Part shown: piece after piece, positions 59,329 to 64,000 of the stretch
Layout of the letters: each line of letters begins with the position of its first letter
How positions within the stretch are numbered: position 1 is the stretch's first letter
Assembly: GCF_000013765.1 (NCBI RefSeq)
Contig: NC_007954.1
Location: forward strand, 3,844,001-3,908,000
From: Shewanella denitrificans OS217
Lineage (GTDB): Bacteria > Pseudomonadota > Gammaproteobacteria > Enterobacterales > Shewanellaceae
Length of the DNA stretch: 64,000 nt
Direction: 5' to 3'
Notes under the pieces: generated by a model
Told to the model about the DNA's origin: nothing
Database searches by the model: none
The model's input: only the letters and a program-made list of their open reading frames with translations
Made by a program: the position numbers and the translations under genes

Positions 59329-60180
59329 TTAGCTTATTATTTTTTCATTACTTTGCGCTGCTTTAGAATCCGTAAGTGACCACATTAGTGGGTTTTCAAT
59401 ATTAAATTGTTCAATAAGTTGAATAATTTTAATTTTCGGAACACCAACAATAGTATTATCTTTCTTGTATTCAATGCCTATTCCTGCAAACCTGAATGTA
59501 TCATCAAGACTGTCTTTCAATTCTTGATTCTTTGAAAAAAAGTACATAGCTCCACCACTCATTCCTTCAGGATGTGGAGCCATGCTTACATTACCTTTAT
59601 ATTTAAGAGAGGCATTCTTTCGGTCATATGTACCTGTGATTTGTTGCTTATTATTCGATTTTATTTTTGATACTATTGTAAAATAACTTGCATTTTTAAA
59701 GTAATTACCACTTTCATCAGAATGAACATATTGTTTTTTCAACGACTCTTTTGACTTTGTGTTATGTACCTTTTTAGATTTTGATTTACTTGAAGGGAAA
59801 CCAGTCCAAGCAAAGCACCTTTTCTCAAAACCAACTAAAGCATTCAGGTCAAGATTAAAGTAATTTTTACCATCATATGTTTTGTTAAAACAATCCACTA
59901 TTACAATATCATCTTCTACAAAAAATTGATGACCAATAGCAATATCTTTTATTTTAGAAAAATCTCCATCAATACCAAAAGTATAAATACTTTCTAAGCT
60001 ATCATCATTTGGTGACGCGTGCGCAGCAAATATTATGTAATGATGCCCATCATATTTAACTAATGTCCCTGTTGAAGAATACTGATAATTCCCCAACGCA
60101 TCTTTAATATACAATGGAATAACGAACCTTTGAGACTGTCTATTATAATCACCTGATTGGTAAGAAAACTTATCATCCAT
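59329..60180 (-). CDS. Trypsin-like serine protease, 283 aa
   Basis: S1-type catalytic triad: H54 (IIFAAHASPNDD), D91 or D96 (EDDIVIVD) and S208 (PEGMSGGAMY). No signal peptide is evident, so it is probably cytoplasmic. The gene is AT-rich and Lys/Ser/Asn-rich, unlike its neighbours, and opposes the restriction operon. Similar cytosolic trypsin-like proteins occur in defence loci as sensors or effectors, but the target here is unknown. A 600-bp non-coding stretch (60181-60784) follows on its 5' side. Confidence 0.8.
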   Translation of the reverse strand: MDDKFSYQSGDYNRQSQRFVIPLYIKDALGNYQYSSTGTLVKYDGHHYIIFAAHASPNDDSLESIYTFGIDGDFSKIKDIAIGHQFFVEDDIVIVDCFNKTYDGKNYFNLDLNALVGFEKRCFAWTGFPSSKSKSKKVHNTKSKESLKKQYVHSDESGNYFKNASYFTIVSKIKSNNKQQITGTYDRKNASLKYKGNVSMAPHPEGMSGGAMYFFSKNQELKDSLDDTFRFAGIGIEYKKDNTIVGVPKIKIIQLIEQFNIENPLMWSLTDSKAAQSNEKIIS

Positions 60181-60724
60181 ATTAATACTTACTCTTATAA
60201 ATATAAAAACAATACGTACCTTTAATTCGATACTCTAGAAAACATAACCTTTGCATAGTGCGCATGCGCGTTTTGTTGATACCTAGACTCTTCACCAAAA
60301 AAGCGAAGCCTATTATTACCACAGCTACTAATCCAACACACTGATACTACTCGCAAAAAATAGGCTACTCAAGGCTAAACCCGCAAGGATAGCGGAAAAA
60401 GTGATCCGGATGTAAAAATTTAGTCCTGCCATTCAGTCTAAATGATGAGCCACTCCCATAATCTCAGTGACGACAATGATAATCAACGGTGGAATAGTGG
60501 GTAAATAGTTGGCCTAAATGATCGAAGTCACCCATTGAGCTTATTCAAACACGCAATCAGGCAGTAAAGATCAATCAGTCAGTCTCACCTAACAAAAATG
60601 GCCTTAGCTAACATCACCATAACCCGCCTTAGTTCAATCTCTTATCCCCTCATTACCATTTGGTCAAAAAACCACCAAAGGAAATGCAACCAAAAAACAA
60701 AGTCAAGTTTTCAAAACTTTCAGC

Positions 60725-60753
60725 TTGACCTTTCAGTAAAGTTATCTTAACTT
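60725..60753 (+). promoter_or_regulatory. Right-hand early promoter (PL-like) with CI operator
   Basis: TTGACC (60725-60730), 17-bp spacer and TAACTT (60748-60753). The operator AGTAAAGTTATCTTAACT (60735-60752) fills the spacer and is the reverse complement, with one mismatch, of the cI-start operator at 54930-54947. Repression of this operon by the same CI is very likely. Otherwise 60181-60724 shows no gene or clear site. Confidence 0.75.
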
Positions 60754-60784
60754 TATTCTTATCCCCACTACCGAGGACAAGGAA

Positions 60785-61117
60785 ATGATTCTAGCGAAAG
60801 TTCACACCACACCTTTGCAACGCATTGAATTTCGTCTGCTGATGGCGATCCGCTTCGCCTGCTTGATGGCAGTGGCCAAGGGCCACATCAACCCCATGGA
60901 TTGTCCAAGGGTGAAGGCCCGCACTGCAGCGCTTGAACAGCATTTAAGCCATTACCGCCCCAGCCTAGTGTTTGTGCAATCGTATCAAAACAAAGCCGGT
61001 GAGCTAGGGCAATGCTTGGCGTTGCGTTACAACGCCGCCAGCAAACGGATCATGATTTGGCGCAATACCCCTTTTGAATTAGCCAGCAAGGTCACCCCGC
61101 TAAGGGGCAGAGTATGA
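60785..61117 (+). CDS. Early phage protein, 110 aa
   Basis: Not recognised. First gene of the operon that begins at the operator-carrying promoter. It reads MILAKVHTTPLQRIEFRLLMAIRFACLMAVAKGHINPMDCPRVKARTAALEQHL..., predicted helical then beta-rich. An AAGGA-like site (GAGGACAAGGAA) precedes the ATG. The stop overlaps the next small gene (ATGA). Confidence 0.72.
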   Translation: MILAKVHTTPLQRIEFRLLMAIRFACLMAVAKGHINPMDCPRVKARTAALEQHLSHYRPSLVFVQSYQNKAGELGQCLALRYNAASKRIMIWRNTPFELASKVTPLRGRV

Positions 61118-61287
61118 AACCTTTAACTCCTATTTCAACGTCAACAAGCCCAAGCAATGCGGCACTTGAGTACTGCAATCGCGAAATAGCCAAATGCCAA
61201 GACATGATCCGCATTTGGCCCCATGAAAAAGCCTGCTTACTGAAATTAATAGCCGGCTGGCAGCGCACCAAGCGACAACTGCGCTAG
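61114..61287 (+). CDS. Small early phage protein, 57 aa
   Basis: ATG at 61114 overlaps the previous stop and follows AAGGGG. The product reads MKPLTPISTSTSPSNAALEY..., then CNREIAKCQDMIRIWPHEKACLLKLIAGWQRTKRQLR. It has three cysteines and a basic C-terminus. No family recognised. The coupling and ribosome site support it. Confidence 0.62.
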   Translation: MKPLTPISTSTSPSNAALEYCNREIAKCQDMIRIWPHEKACLLKLIAGWQRTKRQLR

Positions 61288-61320
61288 AGGCGCCCAAACA
61301 ACACCAGCGGAGTAAACCAC

Positions 61321-61572
61321 ATGAATACAGCATTTTTACTCATGGCCCAATTCAACAAAGCCATAGTGCCGCTCGATGAAATCTGCAAAACCTATTTCGG
61401 CTTAGAGTCACGCACCGCGCAGAACTACGCCAAAGCAGGCCGCTTGCCCGTAGCCGCGTTTAGAACAGGTTCCAGCAATAAAGCCCCGTGGTTAGTCAAC
61501 ATCACCGACCTTGCTGAATACCTCGACAAACAGCGTGATGCCGCCAAGCAAGACCAAATCAACGTGGCATAA
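61321..61572 (+). CDS. PrtN-like (pyocin activator family) protein, 83 aa
   Basis: Matches the PrtN pattern: MNTAFLLMAQFNKAIVPLDEICKTYFGLESRTAQNYAKAGRLPVAAFRTGSSNKAPWLVNITDLAEYLDKQR. PrtN activates pyocin genes in Pseudomonas; in prophages the family probably regulates early genes. The gene is separated from its neighbours by 33 and 24 bp. A GGAG-containing leader precedes it. Confidence 0.85.
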   Translation: MNTAFLLMAQFNKAIVPLDEICKTYFGLESRTAQNYAKAGRLPVAAFRTGSSNKAPWLVNITDLAEYLDKQRDAAKQDQINVA

Positions 61573-61596
61573 GCAAAACAGTATAGGGAGGTAACC

Positions 61597-61944
61597 ATGT
61601 TCTATGTCTATGGCGTGTCAATGACACTGGCGCGAAAAGTCGCCAAGAAAAAATGCAGTACTCACGATGGGGTGCACCCTAACAGGCGTTTGCTCACACC
61701 CGAAGAATATCAGGCCAAGCTAGATGAAATGACGGCAGAGCGTTACAAAAAAATGAAGCCACAAAGGCTTTCGCACTCGCTATCTACGCCGTCGCTTTGC
61801 TCACAATACATAGCGCTGGCCAATACCCAAGAAGCACACCGTGACCTACACGTTCGCTACCGTAAATCCACAGGCAAGACGAACCCTAAAACTAGGAAAG
61901 AAATTTTTTCCTGGGTAGTTTATACCGGAGGACTAGCAGCATGA
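61597..61944 (+). CDS. Early phage protein, 115 aa
   Basis: Not recognised. A GGGAGG site precedes ATG 61597. Basic, with a helical first half (MTLARKVAKKKC..., LTPEEYQAKLDEMTAERYKKMKP). Stop overlaps the next start (ATGA). Part of the coupled early operon. Confidence 0.65.
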   Translation: MFYVYGVSMTLARKVAKKKCSTHDGVHPNRRLLTPEEYQAKLDEMTAERYKKMKPQRLSHSLSTPSLCSQYIALANTQEAHRDLHVRYRKSTGKTNPKTRKEIFSWVVYTGGLAA

Positions 61945-62264
61945 ACATTCAACCTGAAACAGTGACCCGTGACCAGCACGGTTTTTGGACCCACTCACAA
62001 CTACCCTATTGGGATGAAGGCACCACATGGGCTGATGCCACCAAGTGGTTTACCGCCCAGAACCTTGCACTGCATTTAGACCAGTTTGAAGATTCTGCAC
62101 CAGAAGAACTCCAAGATGCCTGGTTCGAACAAGGTGAGTGTAATTGCAGCCAGTGGCAACCCAGTTGCCATGCACACGGTGCCTTCTTGATATCTATCCA
62201 CGACACCGAAGATGGCCCCATCGCCATGTTTGCCGCCCCAATCACCACGGACAAAGCGCTATGA
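61941..62264 (+). CDS. Early phage protein, 107 aa
   Basis: Not recognised. Acidic, Trp-rich (HGFWTHSQLPYWDEGTTWADATKWFTAQ) with a CNC...C-H cluster near residues 71-81 (GECNCSQWQPSCHAHG), possibly metal-binding. ATGA overlaps at both ends. Confidence 0.68.
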   Translation: MNIQPETVTRDQHGFWTHSQLPYWDEGTTWADATKWFTAQNLALHLDQFEDSAPEELQDAWFEQGECNCSQWQPSCHAHGAFLISIHDTEDGPIAMFAAPITTDKAL

Positions 62265-62527
62265 AATACCTTCTTCCAGGCTTTGAAGCCAAAAAGCGCC
62301 TTGAGCTGCTGTTATCCCTCACCCGCATTAGGTCAAAAGACGTGATCGCCGCCTTGATGGATCACTACACCACCTCACTGCCCGCAGAACAGGCCGCGGC
62401 TGAACACAATATTGCGCTATCAAACCTCGTACGCAATCAAAAGCGACTAGAGGCCGTGGCGGCAACGGTTGAATCCATCAAGGTTATCGACTGGGCGAAA
62501 TTGCAATTGCATAAGAGGGCTAAATGA
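62261..62527 (+). CDS. PapB/FocB-family-like regulator, 88 aa
   Basis: The sequence MKYLLPGFEAKKRLELLLSLTRIRSKDVIAALMDHYTTSLPAEQAAAEHNIALSNLVRNQKRL fits the PapB/FocB family of small DNA-binding proteins that control fimbrial operons. The start at 62261 overlaps the previous stop (ATGA). A longer frame upstream exists but begins inside the previous gene. In a prophage it may act as local regulator. Confidence 0.75.
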   Translation: MKYLLPGFEAKKRLELLLSLTRIRSKDVIAALMDHYTTSLPAEQAAAEHNIALSNLVRNQKRLEAVAATVESIKVIDWAKLQLHKRAK

Positions 62528-62784
62528 ACAAATCAGCCGCGTTTCAACATTTAGTTAAACACTACCGCAACCACAAAAAAACCATGGCACTTGAGCTAAC
62601 AACAGGTAAACAGCTCAACATCGCCACCGCCCTTGGTGCACTGGATTGCCTTTACTGGCAAGCACTGGGCAATGGCCTAACCAACCTAGCCAAAGGCATT
62701 GGGCGAACCATCAGCTATTCATACCAATACCACCCAATAAGGCTAGCGAGTCACCCACAGCAAAGAAGCAAGGAGGCAGCATGA
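62524..62784 (+). CDS. Early phage protein, 86 aa
   Basis: Not recognised. Basic and helical: MNKSAAFQHLVKHYRNHKKT... then ALGALDCLYWQALGNG. Coupled by ATGA overlaps on both sides. Confidence 0.62.
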   Translation: MNKSAAFQHLVKHYRNHKKTMALELTTGKQLNIATALGALDCLYWQALGNGLTNLAKGIGRTISYSYQYHPIRLASHPQQRSKEAA

Positions 62785-63032
62785 ACACATTCAGCACCCG
62801 CAATGGCGTAGTCACGCTCTCAATGCCCTTCACCACCATAATGTACGATTACCCGCAAATTGAGCTCACCTACAAACCCAACAACTACAGCGGTTGGGGC
62901 GTATGCAAAATATTTAACGCCCTCGAATGCGAGCCGTTCGAACAAGCCGATGCCGAGCTATTTGCCGAAACCGCAGAATCAAAACTGCGCATAAGGCAGC
63001 AACCACTTTGCAATAATCAACGGCAAGCATAG
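62781..63032 (+). CDS. Early phage protein, 83 aa
   Basis: Not recognised. GGAGG site 5 bp before ATG 62781, overlapping the previous stop. The sequence is beta-rich (NGVVTLSMPFTTIMYDYPQIELTY) with an acidic segment and a basic tail. Another frame open here starts inside the previous gene and lacks a ribosome site. Confidence 0.62.
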   Translation: MNTFSTRNGVVTLSMPFTTIMYDYPQIELTYKPNNYSGWGVCKIFNALECEPFEQADAELFAETAESKLRIRQQPLCNNQRQA

Positions 63033-63125
63033 CCCCATGACCGCGGAGGCATTTAATCCCCGCACACGACTGGCAAGCGCCAACAATGTTTAAACAACAT
63101 GCCAAAGACTTGGCAAAGGAAGGTA

Positions 63126-63434
63126 ATGATGGGATGGGCTAACTGTGGTGAAGATAGCAATGGCAGACCAATTGGATATGCAATCGAGGCAACCTGTGAT
63201 CACCCAGGTTGCCACAATCAAATAGATCGCGGCCTAAGCTATGCCTGTGGTGATATGCACGGTAACGATGAAATAGGTTGTGCTGGATACTTTTGCGAAC
63301 GCCATCGAGCGACACACATTGAGCATGACGGAAAACACCATCAAATTTGTAACCGTTGCGCTACAGAGCTTGTGGACTCTGAAGAATGGCAAGAAGATGA
63401 AAACGAAGGGTGTTTAAAAAAATTAGTTGAGTAG
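63126..63434 (+). CDS. Cys/His-rich zinc-binding-like early protein, 102 aa
   Basis: Starts at ATG 63126 after AAGGAAGG. Contains C-x4-C in CDHPGC, C in YACGD, C-x5-C in GCAGYFC and C-x2-C in CNRC, with several histidines (CERHRATHIEHDGKHH). This suggests one or two zinc ribbons. Not assigned to a family. Last gene of the early operon; a longer open frame upstream is less likely. Confidence 0.72.
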   Translation: MMGWANCGEDSNGRPIGYAIEATCDHPGCHNQIDRGLSYACGDMHGNDEIGCAGYFCERHRATHIEHDGKHHQICNRCATELVDSEEWQEDENEGCLKKLVE

Positions 63435-63471
63435 CCGGAGGCGAAAGACCTCCGGTTACTAGATTTAACTT

Positions 63472-64000
63472 TTAGGTGCTGATACAAGCTTGTGCAAACT
63501 CTCGTCCAAACCCCGTAAAATAATAACAACCAAATTTCCATGTGGCTGCACTACCAACAGGATATTTTTCACTTTCATACACAGCTTTTGCTTTTTCCGA
63601 CTCGAATATTCTTAAATGTTGATCTTGAGAATATGGAGTACCAGAGTGATGAGCAATAAGACCGATTCGTTTTAGGTTTTCAAAATAGCTGCTACATTTC
63701 TCTGGATAAATGCACCCAGCATCTTCTGCTATAAGGTTAAATTCAGGGATTATGCTCTCGGATGAGAAATTCTCATCACCACTTTTTATACTTATGTCAA
63801 TTGTAGGTCCGGAGCCTGAACGATGGCTGTCTTGTCTTGCCATATATTTAAGTATTAAAGCCTCGTCACTTTGAAGCTGCTTAATAATTTCAATAAATGC
63901 AGGGTGAATGAAGCTTTTTTTGTTCTCATTCAAACTAGACGCAATTAATTGCGAAAATAACTCTTGAATCTGAATTTCATTAACTAAAAATTTTGCTTGG
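63472..64000 (-). CDS. DUF4393 (Abi-alpha-like) protein, partial (5' end outside window)
   Basis: The frame stays open to the right edge, so the protein begins beyond 64000. Visible residues read ...FLVNEIQIQELFSQLIASSL, NENKKSFIHPAFIEIIKQLQSDEALILKYM..., which matches the DUF4393/Abi-alpha pattern (IQELFxxLxASS, HPxFxEIIKQLxxDEA). The family includes proteins linked to abortive infection. The gene opposes the early operon and lies near the presumed right end of the prophage. A TTG at 63933 is an internal codon, not the start. Confidence 0.83.
   Translation of the reverse strand, partial: QAKFLVNEIQIQELFSQLIASSLNENKKSFIHPAFIEIIKQLQSDEALILKYMARQDSHRSGSGPTIDISIKSGDENFSSESIIPEFNLIAEDAGCIYPEKCSSYFENLKRIGLIAHHSGTPYSQDQHLRIFESEKAKAVYESEKYPVGSAATWKFGCYYFTGFGREFAQACIST

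Larger units (their letters stand above)
23100..64000. mobile_element. Lambda-like siphovirus prophage integrated in dusA (right end outside window)
   Basis: A contiguous block with integrase, DNA-damage cassette, tail, head, terminase, lysis, late regulator, replication and CI/Cro modules in lambda-type logic. All virion genes read leftward. Nothing host-like reappears before the right edge, so at least 40.9 kb belongs to the element. The left boundary is approximate. The structural genes look intact, with no frameshifts seen, so the phage may be inducible. Confidence 0.93.

Noticed and set aside
63036..63092. 18-codon ORF between early genes
   Set aside because: Too short, without a convincing ribosome site; treated as spacer.

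Overview
The window looks like chromosomal DNA of a Shewanella-like marine gammaproteobacterium carrying a long prophage. Bases 1 to about 23,090 are host backbone. The gene order nudF, DUF1249, cpdA, yqiA, parE ... parC (one strand, left-pointing) with tolC divergent is the conserved gammaproteobacterial parE-tolC neighbourhood. DUF2333, a TIGR04219-type outer-membrane protein, PCuAC with a His tail and DUF3392 point to Alteromonadales. The genus is inferred from protein resemblance and synteny, not from a database search.

Host layout: tsaE (cut by the window edge), two unidentified genes, then a left-pointing tRNA-Gly(GCC) locus (1.9-3.1 kb) in which three intact 76-nt genes are embedded in at least eight decayed tRNA-derived copies. 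Next come orn, rsgA-psd, a glycerophosphodiesterase, bfd with a possible Fur box, the parC-to-nudF block, tolC, envelope genes, an enoyl-CoA hydratase and a three-gene PspC-type membrane operon with a clear sigma-54 promoter. The host segment ends at dusA.

From about 23.1 kb to the right edge is a prophage of at least 40.8 kb, integrated at the 5' end of dusA next to a tyrosine integrase. It is lambda-like in logic and siphovirus-like in structure. From left to right it holds: integrase; a DNA-damage cassette (SRAP protein, UmuC, UmuD-like protein with a perfect LexA-type box); left-pointing tail genes, tape measure (1419 aa) and tail tube; head genes including a ClpP-protease/major-capsid fusion, a lambda-type portal and GpA-type terminase; a lysis cassette (holin, overlapping Rz/Rz1, SAR endolysin); a 0.5-kb late leader with a terminator and tandem palindromes below a Q-like gene; a second complete tyrosine recombinase; lambda P- and O-type replication genes with 18-bp iterons inside O; and a YdaS/Cro-YdaT/CII-CI immunity switch.

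Right of the repressor, on the plus strand, lies accessory DNA: a two-gene restriction-modification system built like BcgI (nuclease-methylase of 630 aa plus specificity subunit of 325 aa), a field of dispersed repeats and an opposing trypsin-like protease gene. A second early operon of nine small, mostly overlapping genes follows (including PrtN-like and PapB-like regulators). It starts at a promoter carrying an 18-bp operator almost identical to the one at the cI start, so one repressor probably controls both arms. The window ends inside a DUF4393 (Abi-alpha-like) gene; attR is not in view.

The most interesting stretches are the 55.6-60.2 kb defence-like segment, the shared operator, a perfect 63-bp repeat at the 5' ends of two early transcription units, the iterons in O, the two integrases and the decayed tRNA array.
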